From: Edaphobacter sp.
GTDB taxonomy: Bacteria; Acidobacteriota; Terriglobia; Terriglobales; Acidobacteriaceae
Assembly (NCBI GenBank): GCA_025462755.1
Contig: JAOAPF010000463.1
Coordinates: 1 to 44,157, forward strand
DNA: 44,157 nucleotides
Direction: 5' to 3'
Part shown: piece after piece, positions 32,584 to 41,829 of the stretch
Numbering within the stretch: position 1 is the first letter of the stretch
Layout of the letters: the number at the start of each line of letters is the position of its first letter
Program-made: the position numbers and the translations under genes
The notes under the pieces: generated by a model
What the model saw: the letters and a program-made list of their open reading frames with translations, nothing else
The model's database searches: none
What the model was told of the DNA's origin: nothing

Positions 32584-34806
32584 ATGAAGAGCTGCCGTTG
32601 CCTGAAGAACCTTGTTCTCCTCCTTCTTTTTATCTCCTCCTCTTCCGCGCTGCTCCACGCCAACGGAGACCCGGAGGTCGCACGCTGGGAGCGAGAGGCG
32701 GCCAACGTCACCATCATCCGCGACGACTGGGGAATCGCCCACATCTACGGCAAAACCGACGCCGACGCCGTCTTCGGCATGGAGTACGCCCAGGCCGAGG
32801 ACGACTTCAATCGCATCGAGACCAACTACCTCAACGCAATGGGCCGCCTCGCCGAGACCGAAGGCGAATCCAGGATCTACCTCGACCTACGCATGAAGCT
32901 CTTCATCGACCCCGAGACGTTGAAGACGCAATACGCATCCAGCCCCGCCTGGCTGAAGAACCTGATGAACTCCTTCGCCGACGGCCTGAACTTCTACCTC
33001 TACAAGCATCCCGAAGTAAAACCACGAATCATCCAGCACTTCGAGCCATGGATGGCCCTCTCCTTCACCGAAGGCAGCATCGGCGGCGACATCGAGCGCG
33101 TCAACCTCAACCAACTCGAAGCCTTCTACAGCAAACCTCCCGTCATCCAGGCCCGCACCGACGCTGCTCCCATTATCCAAACCGCCTACATTCACGACAG
33201 CGATCCCGCAGAGCCAACAGGCTCGAACGGCATGGCCATCGCACCCTCGAACACCGTCGGCCACCACCCTCTGCTTCTCATCAACCCCCACACCTCCTTC
33301 TTCTTCCGCTCTGAACTCCAGATGTTCAGCGATCAGGGGCTGGACGCCTACGGTGCCGTCACCTGGGGCCAGTTCTTCATCTATCAGGGCTTCAACGAAC
33401 ACACCGGCTGGATGCACACCTCAAGCGGCGTCGATGCAGTCGATGAGTATCTCGAAACCGTGGAGAAAAAGGGCGACGGCTTCTGCTACAAGTACGGCAA
33501 CGAAGAGCGCCCCCTAATCGCAAAGCAGATCGCCGTCCCATACAAGACCGCCACCGGCATGGCCGAAAAGAAGTTCACCGTCTACTTCAGCCAACACGGC
33601 CCCATCATTCGCAACGACAACGGCAAATGGGTCAGCATTCGCCTCATGAACGAGCCCGTCAAAGCCCTGACACAGTCCTACATCCGCACCAAGACGAAGG
33701 ACTACAAATCCTTCCGCAAAACGCTGGAGTTGAAAGCCAACTCGTCCAACAACACCATCTTCGCCGATTCCAATGGCGACATCGCCTACTTCCACGGCAA
33801 CTTCATCCCCCGCCGCGACACCAGCTTCGACTTCACCAAACCGGTCGACGGCAGCAATCCGGCCACGGACTGGAAGGGCCTCCTCACCGTCGACGAACTT
33901 CCGCAATTGCTAAACCCCAAAAGCGGCTGGCTCTACAACAGCAACAACTGGCCATGGTCCGGCGCCGGCGAGAGCAGCCTGCGCAAGCAGGATTACCCCG
34001 CCTATGTCGAGTCCGGCACAGAAACCGCACGCGGACTTCACGCTATCCGGGTGCTAAGGGATAAAAAGGACTTCACCCTCGACTCGCTGATCACCGCGGC
34101 CTACGACAGCTTTCTTCCCTGGTTCGAGAAGCCGCTCCCGGCGCTCATCAAGGCATGGGACGATGCTCCCGCCTCCGATCCTCTGAAGGCCAAGCTCACC
34201 GATCAGATCGCCGCACTGCGAACTTGGGACTACCGCTGGGGAGTAACCTCCATCCCCACATCTCTCGCAGTCTTCTGGGGCGAGGACGCCCGCCGCCACG
34301 CAATCGACGACGCCAAAAAAGCCGGCATATCCGCCGAAGAATACATCGCCACCCGAACCCTCCCGCACCAACTCCTGCAATCTCTCGCCGCAGCCTCCGA
34401 CCGGCTCACCGCAGACTTCGGAACCTGGAAGACACCCTGGGGCGAAATCAACCGCTTCCAGCGCCTAACCGGCGACATTGTCCAACCGTTCAACGATGCC
34501 GGCCCAAGCATACCCGTCGGCTTCACCTCTTCACTCTGGGGTTCGCTCGCCTCCTTCGGAGCACGACCCTACCCCGGGACAAAAAAGTGGTACGGCACCA
34601 GCGGCAACAGCTTCGTAGCCGTAGTCGAGTTCGGAGAAAAAGTGCGCGCAAAGGCCGTCACCGCTGGTGGCGAAAGCGGCAACCCGTCCTCGCCTCACTT
34701 CAACGACCAGGCTAAACGCTACAGCACCGGCGATCTGCGCGATGTCTACTTCTACCGCTCCGACCTCAAGAACCACATCGAGAGGGAGTACCATCCGGGC
34801 AAGTGA
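32584..34806 (+). CDS. Penicillin-acylase-family Ntn hydrolase (acylase)
   Basis: 740 residues with a signal peptide (about 1-26, LVLLLLFISSSSALLHA). The alpha-chain region begins VTIIRDDWGIAHIYGKTDAD. The nucleophile is expected at Ser214 in PTGSNGMAIAPSNT, which becomes the N-terminus of the beta chain after autoproteolysis. The following INPHTSFFFRSE and the later SSNNTIFADSNGDIAYFHGN are typical of the S45 family. Members cleave amide bonds of penicillins, acyl-homoserine lactones or cyclic lipopeptides in the periplasm; the substrate here cannot be fixed, though a quorum-quenching type acylase is plausible. The stop overlaps the next gene (GTGA), implying coupled translation with a GT39 glycosyltransferase. 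Confidence 0.93.
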   Translation: MKSCRCLKNLVLLLLFISSSSALLHANGDPEVARWEREAANVTIIRDDWGIAHIYGKTDADAVFGMEYAQAEDDFNRIETNYLNAMGRLAETEGESRIYLDLRMKLFIDPETLKTQYASSPAWLKNLMNSFADGLNFYLYKHPEVKPRIIQHFEPWMALSFTEGSIGGDIERVNLNQLEAFYSKPPVIQARTDAAPIIQTAYIHDSDPAEPTGSNGMAIAPSNTVGHHPLLLINPHTSFFFRSELQMFSDQGLDAYGAVTWGQFFIYQGFNEHTGWMHTSSGVDAVDEYLETVEKKGDGFCYKYGNEERPLIAKQIAVPYKTATGMAEKKFTVYFSQHGPIIRNDNGKWVSIRLMNEPVKALTQSYIRTKTKDYKSFRKTLELKANSSNNTIFADSNGDIAYFHGNFIPRRDTSFDFTKPVDGSNPATDWKGLLTVDELPQLLNPKSGWLYNSNNWPWSGAGESSLRKQDYPAYVESGTETARGLHAIRVLRDKKDFTLDSLITAAYDSFLPWFEKPLPALIKAWDDAPASDPLKAKLTDQIAALRTWDYRWGVTSIPTSLAVFWGEDARRHAIDDAKKAGISAEEYIATRTLPHQLLQSLAAASDRLTADFGTWKTPWGEINRFQRLTGDIVQPFNDAGPSIPVGFTSSLWGSLASFGARPYPGTKKWYGTSGNSFVAVVEFGEKVRAKAVTAGGESGNPSSPHFNDQAKRYSTGDLRDVYFYRSDLKNHIEREYHPGK

Positions 34807-36353
34807 TTCCCGTCGCATACCTCATGGACAACAGCACGGCCGGCACAACACGATCGTCCAGTCTCCGCGATCTCCTCAAGCGAAACCGGCAAACTGCTTC
34901 AACATTTCTAGCCGTCCTGCTGGCGTGCATTGTGCTCCTGCCTCTACTCGGCCACAAGCCACTCACCAATTGGGACGAAGGCATCTACGCCGAAATATCG
35001 CGCGAGATGCTTTCACTCGGACCGCTCGTCCCCCACTGGAACTATCAACCCTGGTTCGAAAAGCCTCCCCTGATGCTCTGGATCACCGCCGCCTTCTTCA
35101 AGATATTCGGTGTCACCGAGTTCTGGGCCAGAGCAGGCTCCGCTCTCTCCGGCGTCGGCATCGTCGCTCTCCTGCACGCATGGTTGGCCCGCAGGGACAT
35201 CCTAGCCGCATGGCTCAGCACCTTGATCCTCCTCGGCACATTCGGCTTCCTTCACATCTGCCGCGTCGGCGAGATGGATGTTCTCCTCTCCCTCGGCTGC
35301 TGCATCGCGCTCTGCGGCCTCACCGCGATTCAGGATCGCCAACTCAGCGGATGGTATCTCTTCTGGATCGGCCTCGCGATCGCTCTGATGACCAAAGGTG
35401 CAGCCAGCACTGTCCTGATCGTCGCCGCTCTCCTCTTCGCCGCCCTCGAACGCTGGAACACAACTCGTCTTGGCAGATCCTTCTGGCTCGGCCTCCTGCT
35501 CTTCCTCGCCCTCGTTCTTCCCTGGCACCTCTACATGTTCCGCAGGTTCGGAGCCACCTTCCTCACGGAATATCTCGGCTTCCACGTCCTGGCGCGAGCA
35601 ACCCACCAGATCGAAGAGCACAGCACCCACTGGTGGTATTACCCTTGGGTGCTTCTAATCTCAGCCGCCCCCTTCGCCCTCCTCTATCCGTTCGCCATCG
35701 TAGAGTCCTCCAGACGGAAGGAACTTCGCGTCTGGGCAATCTTCGCTCTTGTCGTCATCATCTTCTTCACAGTGGTTCAGACTCGTCTGCCCCACTACAT
35801 CGCACCCGCCTATCCAGCGCTCGCTCTGCTCACCTCGGTCTTCCTCGCAAACCGTCTCAGAGAGTTCCAGCGCAGACGCCGGCAGTCGCTTACTTCGTTT
35901 TTGACCACATTCACCATCATCGCTACTTCCATCTGCATCGCCGCCGCATTCCTGACCAGCGCACCGCGACGAAAACTCCACGAAGCAAAGGTCAGCCCCG
36001 ACGTCGTCTACGCCGAGAAGGAGTCGATCCAACTCCTGCGCGAGGTCTTCAGCCGACCACAGCCAATCCAAGGCCCGCTCCTCGTCTGGTGGGAGGGCAA
36101 CGCGAGGTCAATTGCAACCAGCGTCTTCTACGCCAGGCGTCCCGTCCAGCAAGTCCAGCTACGGCCTCTACCCACCGGCGTTCCCACCGACAGATACCTC
36201 TTCCAGCCTGAAACGCTACAAGAGGCCGTCACCGATGGACCAAGACTTATCCTGCTCGACAAATATCTCGTTCACCAGATTCCCGGCGAGTTTTCCTACA
36301 AGCCAATCCTCTCAGGACGCTCGATGGAAGTAGGTGTGATCGCGCAAAACTGA
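34803..36353 (+). CDS. GT39-family (ArnT-like) membrane glycosyltransferase
   Basis: 516 residues from a GTG overlapping the acylase stop by 4 bp; ATG 34824 (residue 8) is an alternative. The first membrane segment (about 35-51) is followed by the PMT/ArnT signature NWDEGIYAEISREML with its catalytic acidic pair, then WFEKPPLMLWITAAFFKIFG. About 10-11 further hydrophobic segments reach residue 390, and a soluble domain follows (about 395-516). Such enzymes transfer a sugar from a polyprenyl-phosphate donor to lipid A or another envelope acceptor on the periplasmic face. The donor is not evident and no arn genes are nearby. Confidence 0.9.
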   Translation: MIPVAYLMDNSTAGTTRSSSLRDLLKRNRQTASTFLAVLLACIVLLPLLGHKPLTNWDEGIYAEISREMLSLGPLVPHWNYQPWFEKPPLMLWITAAFFKIFGVTEFWARAGSALSGVGIVALLHAWLARRDILAAWLSTLILLGTFGFLHICRVGEMDVLLSLGCCIALCGLTAIQDRQLSGWYLFWIGLAIALMTKGAASTVLIVAALLFAALERWNTTRLGRSFWLGLLLFLALVLPWHLYMFRRFGATFLTEYLGFHVLARATHQIEEHSTHWWYYPWVLLISAAPFALLYPFAIVESSRRKELRVWAIFALVVIIFFTVVQTRLPHYIAPAYPALALLTSVFLANRLREFQRRRRQSLTSFLTTFTIIATSICIAAAFLTSAPRRKLHEAKVSPDVVYAEKESIQLLREVFSRPQPIQGPLLVWWEGNARSIATSVFYARRPVQQVQLRPLPTGVPTDRYLFQPETLQEAVTDGPRLILLDKYLVHQIPGEFSYKPILSGRSMEVGVIAQN

Positions 36354-36488
36354 CATTTTTTCGGTTGGCGGTTGACTTCAAGCGGCGACACCTGAAACTC
36401 AGCCGAAAGTCTGCAAAAATTAACTACTTTGCTTTCCGTGCAGCAATCCCTACCTTCCAGTCGTGTAAAATCCACGAAACCTATATCA

Positions 36489-37139
36489 ATGATGATTAAG
36501 CTCGCAAAAATTCCGAATCTTACCGAACTCACCTATCGCAGCATCAAGCAGAACCTGCTCGATGGAACCTTAGGCGAACTCTCTCGCCTGACCGAGGAGT
36601 CCCTCGCCACGCAGCTTGGAATCAGCAAGTCTCCCGTCCGCGAGGCGCTGAATCGGCTGGAAGCCGAAGGTCTCGTCTGTATCGAACCCAGGCGCGGCGC
36701 CTACGTCCGGCAGTTCTCCGCCAAGGAGATTCGCGACCTGTACGAACTTCGCGAGATCCTCGAAGTCCACTCCATCGATGCGGCCAACGTCACCCCAAAG
36801 CTGCTCAATGACCTTTCTGCCAGCATTAACCGCACCAAGAAGTTTCTCAAAGACGGTAACAAGCTGGAACACATCGAAGAGGACATGCGCTTTCATGCCA
36901 TGATCACCGCCGCAACCGGCAACGAGGAACTTTGCCGCGTGCTCGAAAATATTCAGCAAAAGACCCTGTTGTGCCGATCCAAATCCTACGAGCTCTCCGC
37001 AACAACCGCGCCTGTTGCCCATATGAAGATCTACCAGGCTCTGAAGAAGGAAACCAAGCGAGAGGCGAGGCTTGCCATGCGCGAACATATTGTCTTTGTT
37101 CGCGAACGGCTACTGGCTTCTTTCAAAACCGTGAGCTAA
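36489..37139 (+). CDS. GntR-family (FadR/FCD subfamily) transcriptional regulator
   Basis: 216 residues from ATG 36489; an in-frame upstream ATG (36429) adds 20 residues not typical of the family. The winged helix-turn-helix (about 12-77) contains ESLATQLGISKSPVREALNR and GLVCIEPRRGAYV. The C-terminal FCD domain (about 85-210) is all-helical and has the metal/ligand residues in DMRFHAM, APVAHMKIYQ and MREHIVF. FCD regulators bind small acids or acyl compounds and usually repress neighbouring catabolic genes. Its targets are not obvious: the flanking genes are GT39 and a MutS-like protein. Confidence 0.93.
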   Translation: MMIKLAKIPNLTELTYRSIKQNLLDGTLGELSRLTEESLATQLGISKSPVREALNRLEAEGLVCIEPRRGAYVRQFSAKEIRDLYELREILEVHSIDAANVTPKLLNDLSASINRTKKFLKDGNKLEHIEEDMRFHAMITAATGNEELCRVLENIQQKTLLCRSKSYELSATTAPVAHMKIYQALKKETKREARLAMREHIVFVRERLLASFKTVS

Positions 37140-37228
37140 TCCTCGGCTCAGAAAACTCCCAGTTCCCTTTGAATCACCTGTCCTGATCGCGTCGCCCGCA
37201 GGCAGCAGGGGTAAGCGATAATACCTCT

Positions 37229-39022
37229 GTGCCTCCGTCCAGTCCCTCCCCGTCCGAGGAGTACAAAAAGCGCCAGCAAGCCCGCGAGATGCAGGTAGCG
37301 CACTTCGAAAACGTGCACCGCCGCTTCGGAAATATCCGTCTTCTCCTGGTCATCGCAACGCTGATCGCCGCCTGGTTCTCCCTCCATCGCGAAGCCTTCT
37401 CCCCATGGTGGCTGCTTCTCGCTGTCGTCCTATTCCTCGCAATCGCCATTCTCCACGCAAAGGTATTGCGCCAGCGCGCATGCGCCGAACGTGCCGTCGA
37501 CTTCTATCGCAAGGGACTGGCCCGCATCGAAGATCGCTGGCTCGGCACGGGACAGACCGGCGAGCGCATAGACGTTCACTCCAGCCTCTACGCCACCGAC
37601 CTAGATCTCTTCGGACAAGGCAGTCTCTTCCAGCTCCTGTCCCTCGCCCGCACCCGCATGGGAGAAGACACCCTTGCCGCATGGCTCCTCTCCCCATCAT
37701 CTGTCCCGCAGCTTACCCAACGTCACGCGGCCGTAGCCGAACTCCGCAGCCGCCTCGACCTTCGCGAAGACATCGCCATCCTCGGCGACGGCCTTAAAGT
37801 GGGCATCCACCCCGATGCGCTCACCCAGTGGGCCGAAGCCCCCAATCAACTTACCCATCGCTGGCTCCGTTGGCTTTCTCTCCTGCTCGCCATCGCAGCC
37901 ATAGCGGCGGCCATCGTCTGGGCTGAGTTCGGAACCAAAGCTCCCTTCTTCGCCATCGTCATCATCGAAACCATCATTACCGCGCTCCTGCGCAAGCGCA
38001 CCGATGCCGTCTTTCACGCCACCGAACACGCCCTCGAGGATCTGCAGCTCCTCTCATCGCTGCTCGCCCGCCTCGAACGCGAACAGTTCGAAGCCCCGCG
38101 TCTGCAGGCCCTCAAGGCCGAGCTCTCCTCTCACCATCTCCTCGGCTCTCAAGCCATCGCTCGTCTGCGAACCATCGTCGAATACATCCGTTCTCTCGAC
38201 AACCCGCTCATGCGCATTCTCAACATCCCGCTACTCTACGTCGTTCAGGTCGCCTATGCGGCCGAGGCCTGGCGCACCGCTCACGGAGCCGCGCTCCGCT
38301 CTTGGTTGAACGCAATCGGCGAAGTAGAAGCTCTCCTCTTCCTCTCCGCCTACAGCTACGAGCATCCATCCGACCCCTTCCCGGAGTTCCTCGAAGGTCC
38401 CCCTTGCTTCCATGCCGAGCAGCTCGGGCACCCCCTCATCCCAGCCGCAAAATGTGTCCGCAACGACATCAGCGTCTGCGACGAAACGAAAGTCCTCCTC
38501 ATCAGCGGCTCCAACATGTCCGGCAAGAGCACGCTCATGCGCGCTGTAGGGGTAAACACCATCCTCGCCATGGCCGGCGCTCCCGTACGCGCACAACGTC
38601 TGCAACTCACACCGTTACAAATAGGCGCAAGCATTCTCATCAACGACTCCCTCCAGGAAGGCAACTCCCGCTTTTACGCCGAGATCACCCGCCTTCGCCA
38701 CATCTGCGACCTCGCCGAAAAGCATCCCCCTGTCCTCTTCCTGCTCGACGAACTCCTTCAGGGCACAAACTCGAAAGACCGCCTCATCGGTGCAGAAGGC
38801 GTCGTACGCGCTCTGCTGGCAAGCGGTGCCATCGGCCTCATCAGCACCCACGATCTGGCGCTTACCAAGATCGGGGGACAACAAGACAACCGCCTCCGAA
38901 ACGTCCACCTCCAGGACGAAATTCAGGACGGCAGGATGACCTTCAATTTCAAGCTGCACGAGGGCGTCGTCACCAAAAGCAACGGCATCGAACTCATGCG
39001 GCTCATCGGACTCGAAGTTTAG
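37229..39022 (+). CDS. Membrane-anchored MutS-family ATPase
   Basis: 597 residues from a GTG (weak ribosome-binding site; ATG 37289 is an alternative). It lacks the mismatch-recognition domain I of MutS. Two hydrophobic segments lie near the N-terminus (about 35-52 and 58-80, NIRLLLVIATLIAAWFSL and WWLLLAVVLFLAIAILHA) and two more in the middle (about 212-231 and 236-250). The lever/core part (about 255-400) resembles MutS domain III. The ATPase domain V is complete: Walker A SGSNMSGKSTLMRA (Lys433), Walker B LFLLDELLQGTN and the switch GLISTHDLAL. Family knowledge: such MutS-like proteins with membrane segments exist in Bacteroidetes and Acidobacteria and have no proven repair role. No mutL is adjacent. 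Confidence 0.9.
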   Translation: MPPSSPSPSEEYKKRQQAREMQVAHFENVHRRFGNIRLLLVIATLIAAWFSLHREAFSPWWLLLAVVLFLAIAILHAKVLRQRACAERAVDFYRKGLARIEDRWLGTGQTGERIDVHSSLYATDLDLFGQGSLFQLLSLARTRMGEDTLAAWLLSPSSVPQLTQRHAAVAELRSRLDLREDIAILGDGLKVGIHPDALTQWAEAPNQLTHRWLRWLSLLLAIAAIAAAIVWAEFGTKAPFFAIVIIETIITALLRKRTDAVFHATEHALEDLQLLSSLLARLEREQFEAPRLQALKAELSSHHLLGSQAIARLRTIVEYIRSLDNPLMRILNIPLLYVVQVAYAAEAWRTAHGAALRSWLNAIGEVEALLFLSAYSYEHPSDPFPEFLEGPPCFHAEQLGHPLIPAAKCVRNDISVCDETKVLLISGSNMSGKSTLMRAVGVNTILAMAGAPVRAQRLQLTPLQIGASILINDSLQEGNSRFYAEITRLRHICDLAEKHPPVLFLLDELLQGTNSKDRLIGAEGVVRALLASGAIGLISTHDLALTKIGGQQDNRLRNVHLQDEIQDGRMTFNFKLHEGVVTKSNGIELMRLIGLEV

Positions 39023-39056
39023 TCAACGAAAAGCTCTTGCCCCGCCCCCATCCAGT

Positions 39057-39071
39057 CCTGAGACAATCAGG
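39057..39071. promoter_or_regulatory. Inverted repeat CCTGA-N5-TCAGG before the TetR gene
   Basis: A perfect 5-bp inverted repeat ending 2 bp before the TetR start codon. A looser copy of the half-sites, CTGA-N8-TCAG, lies between the TetR gene and etfB (39795-39810). TetR proteins usually bind palindromes in their own and their target's promoter, so these are candidate operators; the match is short. Confidence 0.3.
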
Positions 39072-39073
39072 TC

Positions 39074-39790
39074 ATGAAAGAAGCATCGAAGCGCGCTCAC
39101 GAACCCTGGAAGGCCTTTCAGGCTCGACAGCGCAATCAAGACATCAAGCGCGATGCCGTCCTGCAGACCGCCGCGCACATGTTTCTTGAGCAGGGCTATC
39201 GCCGCACCTCGATGAGCGAGCTGGCAAAGCGGCTGCAGATCACAAAGCCCGCGCTCTACTACTATTTTCACAACAAAGAGCAGATCCTGGTCGAGTGCTA
39301 CCGCGCCGGCATCACTCTCATCGAAACCCTACTCGACAAGGCGCTCGTCAGTCGCGGCACCGGTCTCACCAAGGTCAAAGCCTACATCGAAGCCTACGCA
39401 AAATCCGTCGTCCTCTACGACTTCGGCCGCTGTGTCGCCATGCTCGACGAGAATGAACTCTCCACCGAAACCCGAAAAGAAGTGCGAGCCCTCAAGCGTC
39501 GCATCGACGCCTCGATCCGCGGCTATATCGAAGAGGGAATCGCCGACAAATCCATCGCTCCCTGCGACGCCAAACTCGCCTCCTTCGCCATGTCCGGAGC
39601 CATCAACTGGATCGGGACCTGGTACAAACCATCAGGCCCTCTCAGCGGTGTAGAAATCGCGGGACGCTTCACGCATCTGCTCACCGAAGGCCTCCATGCC
39701 CGAACCTCAACCGCCTCGCGTCAAAACACAATCACGCGTACAACGCCACGCAAAACATCGGCAACCAAAGCAGGAAAGGCTTCGCGTTGA
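39074..39790 (+). CDS. TetR/AcrR-family transcriptional regulator
   Basis: 238 residues. The N-terminal helix-turn-helix (about 25-72) reads DAVLQTAAHMFLEQGYRRTS and ELAKRLQITKPALYYYFHNK. The C-terminal ligand domain (about 75-205) is helical; the last 30 residues are basic and disordered (TTPRKTSATKAGKASR). It is immediately upstream of etfBA in the same direction (117-bp gap). In many bacteria TetR regulators of this type sit beside ETF or acyl-CoA dehydrogenase genes and respond to acyl-CoA, so control of fatty-acid oxidation electron flow is the best inference. Confidence 0.93.
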   Translation: MKEASKRAHEPWKAFQARQRNQDIKRDAVLQTAAHMFLEQGYRRTSMSELAKRLQITKPALYYYFHNKEQILVECYRAGITLIETLLDKALVSRGTGLTKVKAYIEAYAKSVVLYDFGRCVAMLDENELSTETRKEVRALKRRIDASIRGYIEEGIADKSIAPCDAKLASFAMSGAINWIGTWYKPSGPLSGVEIAGRFTHLLTEGLHARTSTASRQNTITRTTPRKTSATKAGKASR

Positions 39791-39907
39791 CTTTCTGACC
39801 CAGCGTTCAGTAAACTTCTCGCCAGCGTAACCCCACCAATCGCCTGCAACGCCGGACAGCTACCAGGAGGCAAACCACAAACATGCAACGGGTGAGAGAG
39901 TGAATAC

Positions 39908-40666
39908 ATGCGGATACTGACCTACCTTCGCCAGGTCCTTGACGCCGAAGAAAGCGTACACGTCGCCAACGGCGCAGTTGCGCTCGAAAACAGCAAGCTT
40001 GTCATGGACACAATGGACGAGTACGGCGTCGAAGAAGCCCTCCGTCTCCGCGAGAGCGGCGTCGAAGCCGAGATCGTCGCCATCGCCATCGGCCCCGCCC
40101 GCGTACAAGACGTTCTCCGCACCGCGCTAGCCATGGGCGTCGACCGCGCCATCCACGTCGAAACCGACATCCGCCTCGACGCCGTCACCCTCAGCAAAGT
40201 CCTCGCCCAACTCGCGACGCAGGAAGACGCAAGCCTGATCTTCTCCGGTGGCCAGCAAGCCGACTGGGACAGCCACGCCCTCGGAGCAGCCACGGCAGAA
40301 CGTCTCCAATGGCCCCAGGCCACCTGGACCTCGGCCCTCGAACTCAAGGGCACCACGCTCACCGGCAGGCACGACGCCGACGAAGGCAGCGAAACCTTCA
40401 CCCTCGAGCTGCCCGCCGTCATCACCACCCAGCAGGGCCTCAACGAGCCCCGCTACCCCACCCTCCCCAACATCATGAAGTCGAAGAAAAAAGAGCTCCG
40501 CAAAGAATCGCTCGACCAATTCAACGTCTCCCCAAAGCTGAAGTTCGTCAGCGCCGAGATCCAGGTCAAAAATCGCGTCAACAAAGTCCTCGATGGCAAA
40601 GACGCACCCGCCGCCGCTGCACAACTCGTCGATCTTCTCCGCAACGAAGCAAGGGTGATCGCATGA
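39908..40666 (+). CDS. etfB: Electron transfer flavoprotein, beta subunit
   Basis: 252 residues. The family is clear from [19 protein letters not shown] at the start (the KQV position is RQV here), [14 protein letters not shown], the [20 protein letters not shown] segment that helps bind AMP, and the conserved [20 protein letters not shown] with NIMKSKKKE. EtfB pairs with EtfA to carry electrons from acyl-CoA dehydrogenases. Its stop overlaps the etfA start by 4 bp (ATGA). Confidence 0.97.
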   Translation: MRILTYLRQVLDAEESVHVANGAVALENSKLVMDTMDEYGVEEALRLRESGVEAEIVAIAIGPARVQDVLRTALAMGVDRAIHVETDIRLDAVTLSKVLAQLATQEDASLIFSGGQQADWDSHALGAATAERLQWPQATWTSALELKGTTLTGRHDADEGSETFTLELPAVITTQQGLNEPRYPTLPNIMKSKKKELRKESLDQFNVSPKLKFVSAEIQVKNRVNKVLDGKDAPAAAAQLVDLLRNEARVIA

Positions 40667-41625
40667 TTCTCATCGTCGCAGAGCACGCCATCGGAAAAGT
40701 AAGCAAGAGCACCTGGGAGATGGTCACCGCCGCCCGCGAGCTGGCCCAGGGGATGGGCCGCGAAGTCCCCATCACCGCGCTCGTACTAGGCAGCAACATC
40801 GCGCCCATCGCAGCCGAAATCGCCCGCGCTGTCGACCAGGTTCTAGTCGCCGATCTTCCGGCACTCGCTCAATACGACGCCGAGCTCTGGTCCGCCGCTG
40901 TCGCTCAAGTCGCCACCGAAGGCGAAGCGTCTGTCATCCTCATCGGAGGCAGCCGCAGCGGCCGAGAGTATAGCCCCCGCGTCGCCGTCAAACTCGAAGC
41001 CCCTCTCCTCGAAGACGTCATCAGCCTCAAAACCAGCGGCGAAACTCTAACCGCGCAACATTACATCCATCTTGCCCGTGTGACGGAGACCATCGAAACC
41101 GCGAGCCCCGTCACAGTCGTCACCATCAAGCCCGGCGTCTTCAACCCAGCGACACCACGCGTCGAAGCAGCCGAACAATTCGACGTCGACCTCAAGCTCC
41201 CGACCCCGCGCCTCAAGGTCACCGGCAAGACCGTCGAGCGCAGCTCCCGCGTCGGGCTCGCGGAAGCAGATATCGTCGTCTCCGGCGGCCGCGGCGTCGG
41301 CAGCGCCGAAGGCTTCACCCAGTACGTAGAAGCTCTCGCCGACCAGCTCGGTGCCGCAGTCGGAGCCACCCGTGCCATCGTCGACGCCGGCTGGCGCCCC
41401 TACTCCGAGCAAGTCGGCCAAACCGGCAAGACCATCCAACCCAAGCTCTACATCGCCATCGGTATCTCCGGCGCCGTCCAGCACCTCTCCGGCATGAACA
41501 AGAGCAAAACCATCGTCGCCATCAACCGCGACGCCGAAGCCCCGATCTTCAAAATTGCCGATTACGGCATCGTCGGCGACGTTCCCCAACTCCTCCCCGC
41601 CATCCTCGCGGAACTCAAAAAATAA
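40663..41625 (+). CDS. etfA: Electron transfer flavoprotein, alpha subunit
   Basis: 320 residues from the ATG overlapping etfB, with AAGGG 7 nt upstream; the frame is open well before this point but those codons lie within etfB. The N-terminal domain runs to about residue 190. The FAD-binding C-terminal domain has [54 protein letters not shown] and [20 protein letters not shown]. EtfAB accepts electrons from acyl-CoA dehydrogenases and delivers them to a membrane oxidoreductase, very likely the product of the gene that follows. Confidence 0.97.
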   Translation: MILIVAEHAIGKVSKSTWEMVTAARELAQGMGREVPITALVLGSNIAPIAAEIARAVDQVLVADLPALAQYDAELWSAAVAQVATEGEASVILIGGSRSGREYSPRVAVKLEAPLLEDVISLKTSGETLTAQHYIHLARVTETIETASPVTVVTIKPGVFNPATPRVEAAEQFDVDLKLPTPRLKVTGKTVERSSRVGLAEADIVVSGGRGVGSAEGFTQYVEALADQLGAAVGATRAIVDAGWRPYSEQVGQTGKTIQPKLYIAIGISGAVQHLSGMNKSKTIVAINRDAEAPIFKIADYGIVGDVPQLLPAILAELKK

Positions 41626-41684
41626 TCGCAGCGGGACCTTAACCCGATCGTCCGTGATCCTACTGAAACCGCAGCGCATAAAAA

Positions 41685-41755
41685 CGTCTGTCATTCTGAG
41701 CGGAGCGAAGAACCCCCGCATTTGCTTTTGTTCTTGCTGTTGCTGTTATTGCTCG
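41685..41755. repeat. Intergenic element with TGTCATTCTGAGCGGAGCGA motif
   Basis: Lies between etfA and the oxidoreductase gene. It begins TGTCATTCTGAGCGGAGCGA (41689-41708), continues with CCCCCGCATTTGC and ends in a T/G/C-rich stretch (TTGCTGTTGCTGTTATTGC). I recall this opening as a dispersed intergenic sequence in Terriglobia; no second full copy is in the window. It separates two functionally linked genes by 204 bp. Confidence 0.5.
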
Positions 41756-41829
41756 ACGACATCAACTCAAAGTTGTTCTAGTCTGAAGCAGTTATGTACT
41801 AACCAACCAGATCAAGCGGTGCCGGATCA

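Noticed and set aside
34667-36211. 514-codon frame overlapping the acylase end and GT39 gene
   Set aside because: Very basic Arg/Ser/Pro-rich translation in a shifted frame; GT39 motifs and membrane segments are in the other frame.
38302-39189. 295-codon frame across the MutS-like gene end
   Set aside because: Arg/Pro/His-rich shadow; the ATPase motifs are in the other frame.
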